Shown here in pieces: positions 47,946 to 60,099 of a stretch of 64,000 bases of DNA. Location: assembly GCF_031143425.1 (NCBI RefSeq), contig NC_090442.1, positions 424,407,776-424,471,775 of the forward strand, read 5' to 3'. The stretch comes from Pleurodeles waltl. Taxonomy: Eukaryota; Chordata; Amphibia; Caudata; Salamandridae. Under the pieces are notes generated by a model that was given only the letters and a program-made list of their open reading frames with translations, was not told the DNA's origin and searched no databases. Both the position numbers and the translations under genes were made by a program. The first letter of the stretch is position 1. The number at the start of each line of letters is the position of its first letter.

Positions 47946-49946
47946 GTTACCCCCTGAATTTTTGCCTTTTGTTGATGCCAGTTATGATTCAAAGTGTGCT
48001 GGGACCCTGCGCACCAGCACCAGTGTTCTTCCCTAAACTGTACCTTTGTTCCCACAATTGGCATAGCCCTGTCACACAGATAAGTCCTTTGTACATGGTA
48101 CCCCTGGTACCAAGGTCCCTGTTGCCAGGGAAAGTCTCTAAGAGCCGCAGCATGTCTTATGCCACCCTGGGGACCCCTCACTCAGCACATGCACACTGCC
48201 TCACAGCTTGTGTGTGCTGGTGGGGAGAAAATGACTCCGAGTTCTATGCCCAGCGCTCAGTGCCTGTGGCATAAGTCACTCCTCTAGCAGGCCTTACAGC
48301 CCTAAGGCAGGGTGCACTATACCACAGGTGAGGGCATAAGTGCATGAGCAAAACCTTAGACATTGTAAGTGCAGGGTAGCCATAAAGAGTATATGGTCTG
48401 GGAGTTTGTCAAATATGAACTCCACATTTCCATAATGGCTACACTGAAATCTGGGAAGTTTGGTATCAAACTTCTCAGTGCAATAAATGCACACTGATGC
48501 CAGTGTGGGATTTATTGTAAAATACACCCAGAGGGCATCTTAGAGATCCCCCCTGAATACCAGTCCGACTCCTAGTGCTAGGCTGAACAGTTTCTGCCGG
48601 CCTGCCACATCCAGATGGGTTTCTAGCTACGTGGGGTGAGTGCCTTTGTCACTGTGGCCAGGAACAAAGCCTGTACTGGGTGGAGGTGCTTCTCACCTCC
48701 CCCTGCAGGAACTGTAACACCTGGCGGTGAGCCTCAAAGGCTCATGCCTTTTGTTACAGCACCCCAGGGCATCCCAGGTGGAGATGCCCGCCCCTCCGGC
48801 CACTGCCCCCACTTTTGGCGGCAGGATAGGATAGTGCGAAAAACCAGGAGGAGCCACCCAGGAGTCAGGTGGCCCAAGGGGCCCTGAGCTGAGGTGACTC
48901 CTGCCTTTAGAAATCCTCCATCTTGAGATTGGAGGATTCCCCCAATAGGAATAGGGATGTACCCTTCCTCCCCTCAGATAGGAGGCACAAAGAGGGTGTA
49001 GCCACCCTCGAGGACAGTAGCCATTGGCTACTGCCCCCCTGACCTAAACACACCCCTAACATTAGTATTTAGGGGTGACACTGAAACCAGGAAACCAGAT
49101 TCCTGCAACTTACACAAAGGACTGCTTACCTGAAAGTCCCGCAGAGACCACAAAGACAACTGACTTGGCCCCAGCCCTACCAACTTGTCTCCAGACTCAA
49201 AGAACCTGCACAGCGACGCATTAGACAGGGACCAGCGACCTCTGAGGACTCAGGACTGCCCTGAACCCGAAGGACCAAGAAACACCCGCGACCTGCACTG
49301 TTCAACAACAGCAACCTCTTTGTAACAAAGAAGCAACTTTCAAAGAACTCACTCCTACTGCCGGAAGCATGAGACTTCACAATCTGCACCCGGCCGCCCC
49401 TGTGCCTCTGGGGGGGGTGTTTTGTGTGCCTGTTTGTGCCCCCCTCCAGTGCTCTACAGACTCCCCTGGTCTGCTCCCCGAGGACGCAGGTACTTACCTG
49501 CCAGCAGACCGGAACCAAGCACCCCTGTTCTCCATAGGTGCCTATGTGTTTTGGGCCCTCCTTTGACCTCTGCACCTGACCGGCCCTGTGTTGCTGGTAC
49601 AGGGACTTTGGGGTTGCCTTGAACCCCCCCAACGATGGACTGTCTGTGCCCAGGAGACTGACAGTGTAAGTGCTTTACTTATCCGAGAAACCTAACAATA
49701 CCTACCTCCCCCAGGAACTGTTGATTTTTGCAGTGTCCACTTTTTAAAAACGCTTATTGCCATTTAATCTCTACTGTTAGTACTACTGCTTTAATTCAAA
49801 GTTCCCTACTTACCTGTGTGGAGTACCTTGCAATTTATGTATTTACTTCAAATCTTGTAGTTCTAAAATAAATTAAGAAAATATATTTTTCTATATACAA
49901 ACTATTGGCCTGGAATTAGGTCTTTGAGTGTGTGTTCCTCATTTAT
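47946..49946 (+). repeat. Middle part of the Gmr1-like 5' LTR
   Basis: Aligns collinearly with about 24200-26670 of the solo LTR: CCCCCTGAATTTTTGCCTTT, ACCTGGCGGTGAGCCTCAAA and ATATTTTTCTATATA recur in the same order. It is cut at 49946 by DIRS C2 and resumes at 56151. Confidence 0.85.
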
Positions 49947-50274
49947 CCAGTATTGGCTCCTTCATAAATTCACATGCTTGAATCATCCCAGTTGTCGAAG
50001 TGGGAGTCCCACAGTACATGAAAAGCAATAAGCACAAAAAGTTTTTCTCATAGGCTATAATGCCAATCAGATGACTCATATAGCCTATCCTTGTCCTTTT
50101 GTGAAAAGACTCAAACTTGGCTCCTGGCCAATCAGGCTCCAGCAGCCTCTAGAATACTCTCCAGAGAGGCTCCTTCCCTCCGATTTTCTACTGCATGTCA
50201 TGTGAAGGGAGTCTCCCTGAGCTCTGCTCAGTTTTTCTTCTGACAGGAAGATTTTCTCTCAGAAAACTCTGAAA

Positions 50275-52560
50275 ATGTGGGATTCTTCCAGCAAAGGCCT
50301 TTTCCGCCCTTGTAAGACCTGTGGCAAGAAGAGGCTGCATGTGGATAATCCACATAAAGACTGTTTATACTGCTTGTATCCGGTACACCAGGTGAAAGAC
50401 TGCAAGATATGCCGCACTTTCTCTTCACTTTCTCTGCAAAGACCCTCGGAGACAGAGAAGGAAGACTGACCTGGTTACAGGCAAAATCCTGTACTTCAGG
50501 TGAGGAGAGTGAGTCAGAAAGGCCGCATAAAAGGTCCAGATCTGAGGACCTGGGGCAGGCTGAGAGATCCAGGAAACGTCACAAAACGTACCATAAAGAA
50601 GGTGTGAAGGGTGTACAAGGCTCAATTTCATCTGAGCCGTCCTCTCTTTGTCAAAAGGAGTCATCTCACCGTTACCCTTTTAGAGGTGGAAGGCTCAAAT
50701 GAAGGAGATTTCTCAAACTTAAGACGACGACACCACAGTCGACAGCAACTGTCGCGGTTTTTACATCTAACGTCTCCTCCTCGTTGACGAGACTGTCGCT
50801 GACTACCAGTACGTCAATGTCTGTGGTAAAAGCTCCTATTCCTTCAGTTAGACCACCGTCGACAGGCTCATCCAGAAAAAACTGTCTCTGAAGGGAACGT
50901 CAACACCATCCTCGACGAAAACATTGTTGTTGATGACATTGTTGACGAGAATACCGTTGACTGCAACACAGTCTACGAGAGTACAGTCGACGAGACAGTC
51001 GCTGATGAAGAAATGGTTCACATCAATTCCGTCGACGGGACCACCTTTGTCGACACCATCCACGATGCCAATGGTGGCTGTAAGCCAGGGTGTTTATTCC
51101 TATTTCATCTGGGTCTCCTGAACTTCACGCTACAGTTAAGATTACAGCAATGTCTAGGTCTACAATATATCCACAGGATACTTCACCAAGTAAGGTAACA
51201 ACCTTGCTTCCTAGTCATCTTCTGGACTGGGAAGAGTCCGATGAGGGCCCATTTGGTGATGCACGCACCACATCCCAGTTACATGTTAAGTATCAGGAGG
51301 ATGATGATGAGTACGATGAATACCAACCTTATTAGTCTCTTCAAAGACGCTATTATGAACCTCTGCTTCAGCCAAAAGACACTATGCAGATGCCTGCCAC
51401 TTTGATTCAGGACTTGCAGTCAATGTTGCAGGATTACAAGAGGAGGTTCCCAACTGCAGCAGAGGAACAACCGCCTCATCCAACCTCTCCTGTTACACCA
51501 AGGAGTATACCTCCACCAACTCCTGGGCTGACACCGCAGTCTACATTAGCCGCTCCCCCCTGAGATGATGTTTCTACGCCTGGAGATGAAAGAAGGAGCA
51601 ATATCAACACCACACCATCCTAGTGATGAATGGGACGATTATTTAGCCCCTACTCCTTCTCCACCACCTTCTCATCCTTCAGATTCTCCACCGGAGGATA
51701 TAGGTGGGTTTCTCAATTTGATGGATAGGGCAGCCACATATCACATCACTTGCCAGCGTCGGTCTCAATCAGGATGCTTCCTCCATGACTTGAAGGAACA
51801 AGCAAGAAAGTCTGTGAGGGCGATTCCTATTATAGACTTCATTTGGAGTGAGGGTATCAAGACTATGCAGATCCCAGCCACTGTTCCACCAGTTCCACAG
51901 AAACTTGACAAGAAGTATAAGGCGACACAGGACTCTCCCGCTTGTTTGACAGGGCATCCAAGACCAGATTCCGTTATCTCCCAAAGGTGTTCTAGGAACC
52001 AGTCACCGCCTATAATCTGCTTCTCCTGATACCGAAGGCAGACGACTGGACAATATGGGAAAGATATTTTTGTCCATGTCTGCTATAACTGTTCGTGCAG
52101 CCAACTCCCTAGCGATTTTGGGTCGCTGTGATCTGATATGAATGCCTTCATAGATCTCATTTCTGAGAGCAAGCAGTCTGAGGCACGGAAAATCCTGTAG
52201 GAAGGAGAGCATACATCGGAGGAGATAATTGACTGCGCCCTGAATATAGCTTCCACGGGTTTTCGTCAGCTGGCGTGAGCGGCTGTATTACGCCGCCAAG
52301 GTTGATTAAAAGCAACCTCTTTCAGACTAGCGATACAGTCCAGAATTCTAGATATGCCGTACGACGGAGAATCTCTTCGGCAAGCATGTAGATGACGCAT
52401 TAAAGGCCATCAAGGCTAACACGGACACTGCTCGGTCCCTGGGTACTTTGCAGTACAGAAAGCAGCCCTTTCGGGGAGCAAGAGGTAGGGATTTTTCAAC
52501 ATTTCGAGGCTCCTATTATAGGCAATATCAATAGCCTCTATGTAGACCAGCCTATCAGCA
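50275..52560 (+). pseudogene. DIRS C2 gag-like relic
   Basis: Starts MWDSSSKGLFRPCKTCGKK with Cys/His residues C13, C16, H27, C30, C33, H38, C43 and C46. The first frame breaks near 50465. Later matches include DRAATYHITCQRRS near 51724, VPQKLDKKYKATQDSP near 51892, and a C-terminal segment near 52260-52550 (a PYDGESL-like block near 52360, and Gly/Arg-rich end sequence). Several stops are present. Confidence 0.8.
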
Positions 52561-52656
52561 GCATTTTAGGCAACATCCACAGCTTCCTACATTAGACAAG
52601 GTGGGAGGAGAAAACAGAGTTCCCAAGCCCGAGATCAACCTTGCAAGCAATGATTC

Positions 52657-54560
52657 TTGTCTGGCACCGGCTACTCTTCCACAGTATTAGCTTCGCCATC
52701 AGGTGGGAGCGAACATCTCCAATTACCTTCAGAATTGGAAAAGCATAACATCGGACAAATGGGTGCTGGATATAGTGACTCGACATCATATGCTGGAATT
52801 TATACAAAAAAAACACCCTCTGCTAGGAAAATCCAAACCACTTCATCTTCGCTTGCTTCAGCAAGAGGTTTTCCTAATGCTCGCCAAGGGAGCGATAGAA
52901 GAGGTTCCGGTGCAACACAGAGGGCTCGGATTCTATTCCTGGTTCTTTCTAATAAGGAAGAGGTCAGGGGAATGGAGGCCAATCCTAGACCTCAATCCTT
53001 TCGTATGATCACACTGTCGGATATCCTGCACCTTTTGACCCCTGGAGATTACATGCCAACGATGGATCTCCAGGATGCTTATTTCCACATACCAATACAT
53101 GTAAAGCATTGCAAATATCTCCGCTTCACTGTGGCTGGTGCCCATTATCAATTCAAGGTCCTCCCATTCGGCTTGGTCAGCGACACTAATCTTCACGAAA
53201 TGTCTCGCCCCACTAGACTTTCTCTGCAACAGGGGTTTTCAGTTCTTCCCATACCTGGATGACTGGCTGATAAAAGCCCCTACATCGCAGCTGGCGTCCA
53301 AGGCTACCAACGTCTGCCTAGAACTATTCCAAAACCTAGGTCAAACAGTAAACTTCCAAAAATCAGTCACTCTTCCCACACGCAGGATAGTCTTTTTGGG
53401 TGCAGAACTCTACACCATCAAGAACAAAGCGTATCTCACAAAGGCACGGCAGCAGAAGCTAACAAACGTGGCTATCAGGATCTCAAGAAGAAAGTCTGTT
53501 TCAGTACGAGTGTTCGTCGCTTCTAGGCATGATCTCCTTATCTATCATCCTAGTCCACCTGGTGAGGTTGAAAATGAGACTCCTGCAAGAGGAGTTACAG
53601 CTACAATGGACCCAATCCCAAGGATCCTTTGAGGATTTAATAAATATTACACCAAGAATAGTAGAGACTTTGCAGTGGTGGTCTCGAACCAACCATCTTT
53701 CTCAAGGGTTGACCTTTCTTATTCCAATGACAGACTTCATTATCACAACGGACACTTCATTGGAGGGTTGGGTATCTTCAGGACATGTGCATTCAAGGGA
53801 GATGGTCTGATGCGCAGAGAAGAATGCACATAAATCTGTTGGAGTTGAAAGCAATTTTTCTCTCGCTCAAGGCATTCCTTCCACGGATTGCAGGTTCATC
53901 TGTGTTGGTCCGTACAGACAACACAACAAGCATGTTCTAGATCAACAAGCAGGGAGGAACAAGATCTCTGTCCCTCTCAAGAGAAGCTCAATCTCTCAGA
54001 CTGGCTCACGCTGCACAAGATTTGCCTGAGAGTGGAGCACCTTCCAGGTGTCAACAATGCCCTAGCGGACTCTCTCAGCAGGACGGACGACAACTGCCAC
54101 AAATGGGAACTGGACCAGAAGGACCTGGACAGCATCTTTCTATGCTGGGGACGGCCAACCCGGGATCTATTTGCCACCAATCAGAGCGCCAAATACCAAT
54201 TTTACGCCAGTCTACACCGACTCCCGGGGTCGTGGGGGAATGCTCTTTCGATGAGATGGTCCGGGATCTTTACATATGCTTCCCCCTCCCCATCCCATTA
54301 ATTCCCAGGCTTCTGAGGAAGATGAAGTCAGAGGGTTCCAAGATCATACTCATAGTACCCAAGTGGCCCAGACAGTATTGGTACACGAACCTCCTGCTCC
54401 TGCTCCTGTTGGTGACCAATCCCTTACGTCTTCCCTGCACGCACGACCTTCTCACGAAGTCAGATTCTTCATCCAGATCCAGCATCTCTGCAATTGCACG
54501 CATGGCTCATGAGTTCCAGGGTATAAACATTGATGAGGAATGCAAACTGATTTTGTCCAG
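52657..54560 (+). pseudogene. DIRS C2 reverse transcriptase, RNase H and methyltransferase-like region, broken
   Basis: Motifs occur in changing frames: NYLQNWKSITSDKWVLDIV near 52712, LLQQEVFLMLAKGAIEEVP, DLQDAYFHIPIHVKH near 53068, FFPYLDDWLIKAP near 53248, FIITTDTSLEGW near 53738, GVNNALADSLSRTDDNCH near 54047, RDLFATNQSAKYQFYA near 54162, and PLIPRLLRKMKSEG near 54292. The last two correspond to the Dam-like segment. The methyltransferase-like frame ends LQLHAWLMSSRV near 54525, overlapped by the recombinase frame at -1. Confidence 0.85.
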
Positions 54561-55459
54561 GGCATGAGCTGACAGTACTAATAGGACTTACAGACTCAAA
54601 TGGAAGAGGTTTTGTCTGGTGCCTTCAGAACAATTTCCATCCATTAAAGATTGGGCCGTACAAATTCTCTCCTACCTACTTACCCTTTCAAAGGCTGGGC
54701 TATGTCATGCATCTGTTAAGATCCATTTGGCTCCTACATCTTCTTAAAGACGCTCGGTGGATATGCCCTCACTTGGCTCATCCAGACTTATCAAACAGTT
54801 CATAAAGGGCCTGTTTCGTACTTTTCCACCGGTGCGTCCACCCCCACCCCAGTGGCATCTAAATATAGTTCTGTCTCAATTAATGAAAGCCCCGTTCGGC
54901 GCGGAGCTGAAATACATCACATGAAAGGTGGCAACTCTACTTGCTCTTACATCCAAGAAAAGAGTCGGCGATATACAGGCCTTTACCACTAAGGAACCTT
55001 TATGTTTTCAGACTACTTTGTTCTTCTGAGAACGGCCCGAGATACATTCCTAAGGTGCCTTCATCCTTTCATTTGAACGAGCTAGTAATATTAAGAACCT
55101 TTTCCCGAATCCTTTAACAATAGCAGAAAAGACTAGACTCACTAGACATCAAGAGATGCTTGAAATTTTACCTTCAGTGTACTAAGCAGCTCCGGAACAC
55201 AGACCAGCTGCTAGTCTCATATGCTCAAGGACGGCAAGGGACAGGAGCACTAAGGCTACAATAGCTCGGTGGATTGCATCCACCATTCAGTTTTGCCACA
55301 CAAGTGGGAAAACCATTGACTAAGCGCCAGAGAGCGCACTCCAAAAGAGCAGTCTCCACATCGGCTGCTTTGTTTCAAGGTATTGCCTTGGGTAAGATAT
55401 GCCAGGCTGCAATGTGGAAGACTACGCATTCTTTTGCGCAGCACTACTGTTTGGAATAG
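54480..55459 (+). pseudogene. DIRS C2 tyrosine recombinase, broken
   Basis: Opens with MAHEFQGINIDEECKLILSR and a stop at 54565-54567, then TYRLKWKRFCLV. Arginine I is in a TSKKRVGDIQAF-like stretch near 54951; the H-x-x-R box is AHSKRAVSTSAALFQG near 55338; the tyrosine is in FAQHYCLE near 55436. Frame changes occur near 55000-55260. Confidence 0.85.
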
Positions 55460-55724
55460 TCACAAAGAACTGCTTCCCTTGTTAGACATGCGGTCCTACG
55501 TCCTCTATTTGATAAAGATGAGATCTTTCCTTTAATGTGTATACCTAATTCTATATGCAATAATCTATAATTGCTATGCAATTTTGATTGATATGTTTGT
55601 TCTATACGTGTAGAGGGAGATTTATAGATACGGTATTTAGTACTATAACTAAAAGGATTAGTGCTCGCACCCACCATCCACTGCGGGCATAACGTTTATT
55701 AGGAGTACTGCTGGCTATTCAGAT

Positions 55725-55836
55725 TCAAGCATGTGAATTTATGAAAGATCGAATACTGCATTAGAAAACAAGTTACTTAACTGTAACTACAGTTATCCAG
55801 TATTGATATCTTTCATAAATTTACATGCAACCCACC
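55725..55836. repeat. Internal complementary region of DIRS C2
   Basis: AAGCATGTGAATTTATGAAA to GAATACTG is the complement of the left end. AAAACAAGTTACTTAACTGT and the following sequence is the complement of the right end at 56110-56150, ending in ATAAATTTACATGC. Confidence 0.85.
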
Positions 55837-56150
55837 CTCCTCTCCTTAGAGGCTCGCATTTCCTTCTCAGGACATAGTCCTCACTCTTGTGCTAGAAAAT
55901 CTGAGGGAAGGAGCCTCTCTGGCGAGTATTCTAGAGGGTGCTGGAGCCAAGTTTGGGTCTTTTCACAAAAGGACAAGGATAGGCTAGAAGTCATTTGATT
56001 AGAATTATAGCCTATGGGATTTTTTTTGTGTGCTTATTGCTTTGCATGTATCTTGGGACTCCCACTTCAGGGATGATTAAAGTATGTGAATTTATGAACT
56101 ATATCAATACTGGATAACTGTAGTTACAGGTAAGTAACTTGTTTTCTTAC

Positions 56151-56332
56151 TGCCTGTGTGGGTACAACAAATGCTTAACAATATCCTCTGATAAGCCTAC
56201 TGCTCGACCACTACCACAAAATAGAGCATTCAAATTATCTAACTTTGCCACTATCAACTTCGAAGGGGAACCCTTGGACTCTGCACACTATCTCTCACTT
56301 TGAGATAGTATATACAGAGCCAACTTCCTACA
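56151..56332 (+). repeat. 3' part of the Gmr1-like 5' LTR, with candidate primer-binding site after it
   Basis: Aligns with 26680-26857 (GATAAGCCTACTGCTCGACC, GGGGAACCCTTGGACTCTG, AGAGCCAACTTCCTACA). The internal region begins at 56333 with T-TGGTGGATCACCAGTGGG. A TGG one base after the LTR is what a tRNA primer-binding site (complement of the CCA end) should show; the tRNA is not identified. The following 56333-56590 is an untranslated leader. Confidence 0.75.
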
Positions 56333-56590
56333 TTGGTGGATCACCAGTGGGGGTCTAAGACTTTGCATTTGCTGGACTACTCAACCAATACCTGATCTCA
56401 CAAATACATTCCAAAAATTGTCATTAGGAACTGATTTTTGCAATTTGAACTATTTTTCTAAATTTTTAAGTCCTGCTAGGGCCTTGTGTAAGTCCCTGTT
56501 AGCATTTCTTTTTTACTTTAAAAGTTTGGATTTAAGTTCTAGAAGTAGTTTTTAGATTCTTTACAAGTAATCCCAACTTTTAGAGTGATA

Positions 56591-57880
56591 ATGTCTAAAA
56601 TAGATGAGATGGTGATGGAACTTAACCTCACCCCTTAAATGCATCTAGGGATGTCAGAGATAAGGTCTCTGTAAAATCAAAAAGATAAAAACTGGGTCCA
56701 ACCCTACCAAAGTAAAGCTCCAGGAGCTTTTGGCAGAGTGCACAAGGGACCACCCCTCTGAGGATAATTCCTCAGATGGGGAAGTTAGGGTGGGAGAAAT
56801 CATCCTCCTGTTCACTGTCTTAACCAGGGAGAACAGGGTTCCTCAAACCATGACTCCACAAATCATAGTCAGAGAAACTGGTTCTTTCACAGTAAGTTTG
56901 GAAGCATTGAGGGCAGCCTCAATGAAGATGGCCTCCTGTTAGCCAGGATGGCCAAAAGATTGGCTTTGGAGCAGCAACTCCTAGCCATAGAAAGGGAAAG
57001 ATGGGTTTAGCTCCCATCAATGGTGGCAGCAACATAACTAAGGTCAGAGAAAATACTGATATCCTAAAAATCCCTAAAGGGATTGTAACAAAATATGAAG
57101 ATGGTGATATTGTCACCAAATGGTTCACAGCTTTTGGGAGGGCTTGTGCAACTAGAAAGTAAACAGATCTCACTGGGGTGCTCTCCTTTGGGAAATATTC
57201 ACTGGAAAGTGTAGGGATAGACTCCTCACACTCTTTGGTAAAGATGCAGAATCCTATGACCTCATGAAGGCTACCCTGATTGAGGGCTTTGGATTCTCAA
57301 CTGAGGAGTACAGGATTAGGTTCGGGGGGGGGGCTCAAAAAATCCTCAAGCCAGACCTGGGTTGATTTTGTAGACTACTCATTGAAAACACTGGATGGTT
57401 GGATAACTGGCAATGGTGTAAATGATTATGATGGGCTGTATAACTTGTTTATGAAAGAACATCTGTTAAGTAATTGTTTCCATGACAAACTGCATCAACA
57501 TCTGGTAGACCTAGGTCGAATTTCTCCCCAAGAATTGGGAAAGAAGGCAGACCATTGGGTCAAGACTAGGGTGATCAAGACTTCCACAGGGGTGACCAAA
57601 AGAAGGGGGGGGGGGTTCACAAAGCCTTCCCAGGGGAAGAGTGAGACATACAAGGAAAAAAGTAAAGAGTCTTCTACAGGGCCCCATAAACCTGCTCAGG
57701 AGGGTGGGCCCTGAGCCTCTTCACAATCCTCAAATGGGTATAAGGGTAAAAACTTTGATCCCAAGAAGGCCTGGTGTCGAATCTGTAGTCAGCATGGACA
57801 CCAAACTGGAGACAAGGCCTGTCCCAAGAAAAGTCCCACAACAAGTACTCTTCCAGTTAGCACTGGAATAGCCAGTCTCC
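56591..57880 (+). pseudogene. Gmr1-like gag with SCAN-like segment and zinc knuckle, broken
   Basis: Starts about MSKIDEMVMELNLTP and breaks at a stop within 20 codons. LMKATLIEGFGFSTEEYRIRF near 57262 and the open stretch 57280-57714 (WVDFVDYSLKTLDGWI, LYNLFMKEHLLSNCFHDKLH, LGRISPQELGKKADHW) resemble the gag region of Gmr1-type gypsy elements that gave rise to the vertebrate SCAN domain (known from the literature). A zinc-knuckle relic, WCRICSQHGHQTGDKACP, lies near 57772 with spacing C-x2-C-x4-H-x6-C, two residues longer than the classic CCHC. Poly-G runs at 57327-57334 and 57606-57615 accompany frame changes. Confidence 0.75.
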
Positions 57881-57929
57881 AGGTGGGATCAACAGAGGAA
57901 ATCTGGGTTCACACTGAAGCTACATTAGT

Positions 57930-58480
57930 CTGAGGGAGGGGTGGAATTAGCCGCACTTGCTGCCTGGCCGTCTGACATGCAAAAATACAGGCAGCAGCTC
58001 TTAAGGAATGGGACTAGAGTAGAAGCCCTGAGGGATACAGGTGCCAGTGTCACAATGATGACAAACTGGTTTCCCCAGGACAGTACCTGGCTGGACAGAC
58101 ATATCCAGTCACTAATGCTGACAATCAAATTAAAGTCCATCCCATGGCAATGGTAACTTTAGAATGGGGAGGGGTCACTGGCCTGAAACAGGTGATAGTC
58201 TCCTCTGCAATTCCAGTCAAATGTCTGCTAGGGAATGATCTGGAGTACTCGGCATGGGCTGAGGTAGAGCTCAAGACCCATGCAGCCTTGCTAGGTATCC
58301 CTGAACTGGTGTGTGTCAAGATAAGGGCACAGAGCAGGGCTCAGGGTGAAAAAGAAGTGTTGGAGTCTGGAATAATGGCCCAACCTTCCAAGAGAAAAGG
58401 AAAGAAGACTGGGGAACCAGCTTCAACACAGCAAAAGAAACAGAACCTCTCTTCCCAGAAGATGTTCTATCCCCCGAGGG
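57930..58480 (+). pseudogene. Gmr1-like aspartic protease, broken
   Basis: The catalytic motif is present as VEALRDTGASVTMM near 58018 (DTGA). A second conserved stretch, VKCLLGNDLEYSAWAEVE near 58215, lies after a frame change near 58140. Retroviral-type proteases act as dimers to process the polyprotein. Integrase sequence starts about 200 bp further on. Confidence 0.7.
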
Positions 58481-58619
58481 AACGGAGTCCATGGAGCTGG
58501 AGCCTTACCAGGTTGAGCTCATGGGCCCAAGGGGACCCTCAAGGGAACAGCTGTGTAAGGGGCAAGAAACTTGTCCCACTCTTGAAGGCCTAAGACAGCA
58601 AACAGCTGAGCAAGAAAAA

Positions 58620-59660
58620 TGAACTGTCGGTGAAACCCACAGGGTCTATTGGGAAGATTGGCTCCTTTACACTGAGGCAAGAGATCCAAAACCTGGTGCC
58701 ACTAGGACAGTGGTAGTGCCTCAGGAGTTTAGGGAGTTCATTCTGACCTTAGCCCACGGCATTCCCATTGCTGGGGATTTGGGACAAACCAAGACATGGG
58801 AGAGATTAGTTAATTATTTCTATTGGCCCAATATGTCCCAGAAGGTAAAGGAGTTTTGCACCTCCTGTGTCACCTGTCAAGACAGGTGGCCATCCAAAGA
58901 CATAGTGGGTCCACTTGAACCTCCCACAGCATCCGGGAACCAGTAAATCCTGGTAGTAGTGGATCATGCTACCAGGTACCCTGAGGCAATTCCCCCTTAG
59001 TTCCACTACTGCCCTGCAATAGCAAAAGCACTCATTGGTATTTTTACCAGCATGGGATTTCCTAAGGAGGTTGTTTCTGACAGAGTTACCAACTTCATGT
59101 TAGCTTATCTAAAGCACATGTGGAATGAATGTGCATTCACAAACTAATGGTCCTGTGTAGAGATTTAACAAGACATTGAAGGGCATGATCATGGGGCTCC
59201 TTGAAAAACTCAAAAGGAGATGGGATGTCCTCTTGTTATGCCTGCTTGTCGCCTACATAGGTGCCACAGAAGGGAGTCAGGGTTTTCCCCCTTCGAGCTT
59301 CTGTTTGGCCATCCTGTTAGGGGACCACTGCCACTTGTAAAAGAAGGCTGGGAGAGACCTCTCCATGAGCCTAAACATGATGTGCTGGACTATGTACTAG
59401 GCCTACGTTCAAGGATGGCAGAGTACATGGAAAAGTCAAGCAAAAACCTTGAGGCCAGCCAACAACCCCAGAAGTTGTGGTATGACCAAAAGGCTGCTAT
59501 GGTTGAGTTTCAGCCAGGGCGGAAAGTATGGGGTTTGGAGCCTGTGGCTCTCATGGCATTTCAGGACAGATAGAGTGACCCTTACCCAGTTCTTGAGAAA
59601 GTCAGATCACCTGTCTGGTGGACCTAGGCACTAGCAGGACCCCCAAGAGGGTGATCCATG
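58620..59660 (+). pseudogene. Gmr1-like integrase, broken
   Basis: N-terminal zinc domain: LAHGIPIAGDLGQTKTWERL and FCTSCVTCQ near 58750-58880. The two cysteines and first histidine are present but the second histidine is aspartate (AGD). The core shows VVVDHATRYPEAIP near 58953 (first Asp) and VVSDRVTNFM near 59071 (second Asp), with stops between and after. The C-terminal part has GFSPFELLFGHPVRGPLPLV near 59281. Homology ends at DIRS A3. Not functional. Confidence 0.8.
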
Positions 59661-59703
59661 TGAACTGCCTCAAACTCTCATGACGGGGCAGATGTAAACA
59701 TGT

Positions 59704-59890
59704 GTTCGGTGGCATGTGTAGCTGCAGATACACATGCTGTGCATAGTCTGCCGTCTGGTGTTGGGCTCGGAGTGTTACAAGTTGTTTTTCCTCGAAGAAG
59801 TCTTTTCGAGTCACGAGACCGAGGGACTCCTCCCACCTTGGTTCCATTGCGCATGGGCGTTGACTCCATCTTAGATTGTTTTTTTTTTTT
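59704..59890. repeat. Left inverted terminal repeat of DIRS A3
   Basis: Collinear with 671-853 and 21269-21448 (TGTTGGGCTCGGAGTG, CGAGTCACGAGACCGAGGGA, CATTGCGCATGGGCGTTGAC). Its inverted partner is outside the window. A T-run of about 16 follows at 59878-59894. Confidence 0.85.
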
Positions 59891-60099
59891 TTTTCGCCAT
59901 CGGGTTCGGACGTGTTCCTTTTCCCTCCGTGTTTCGGGTCGGAAAGTTAGTCAGGATCTCGGAAAAATTCGTCGGTATTGTTTCGTTCGGTAGTTAGAAC
60001 AAATCGACACCGAACCTTGAAGAGCTCCGGTGACCCTTCGGGGTAATTTCGACCCCTGTCTGGGCCTGGTCGGCCCGACCGCATGCAACATCGAGACTG

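Larger units (their letters stand above)
49947..56150 (+). mobile_element. DIRS-like retrotransposon, copy C2, complete outline but decayed
   Basis: A 6.2-kb element with both inverted ends (CCAGTATTGG.. at 49947; the complement at 56056-56150), gag, reverse transcriptase, RNase H, methyltransferase-like segment, recombinase and ICR (55725-55836). It interrupts the Gmr1-like LTR: CTCATTTAT before and TGCCTGTGTGGGTAC after, matching CTCATTTATTGTCTATGTG in the uninterrupted LTR at 26667. Frames are broken in many places, though less so than in C1. Confidence 0.9.
45748..59703 (+). mobile_element. Gmr1-like Ty3/gypsy retrotransposon, interrupted three times
   Basis: Own sequence: 5' LTR as 45748-45778 plus 47946-49946 plus 56151-56332, then an internal region 56333-59703 with gag, protease and integrase. 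It is interrupted by a solo LTR (45779-47945) and by DIRS C2 (49947-56150), both within the LTR, and finally by DIRS A3 at 59704. Protease is followed directly by integrase with no room for a reverse transcriptase. That matches Gmr1-type gypsy elements, known for a copia-like protease-integrase-reverse transcriptase order. The reverse transcriptase and 3' LTR are expected beyond the window. Confidence 0.8.
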
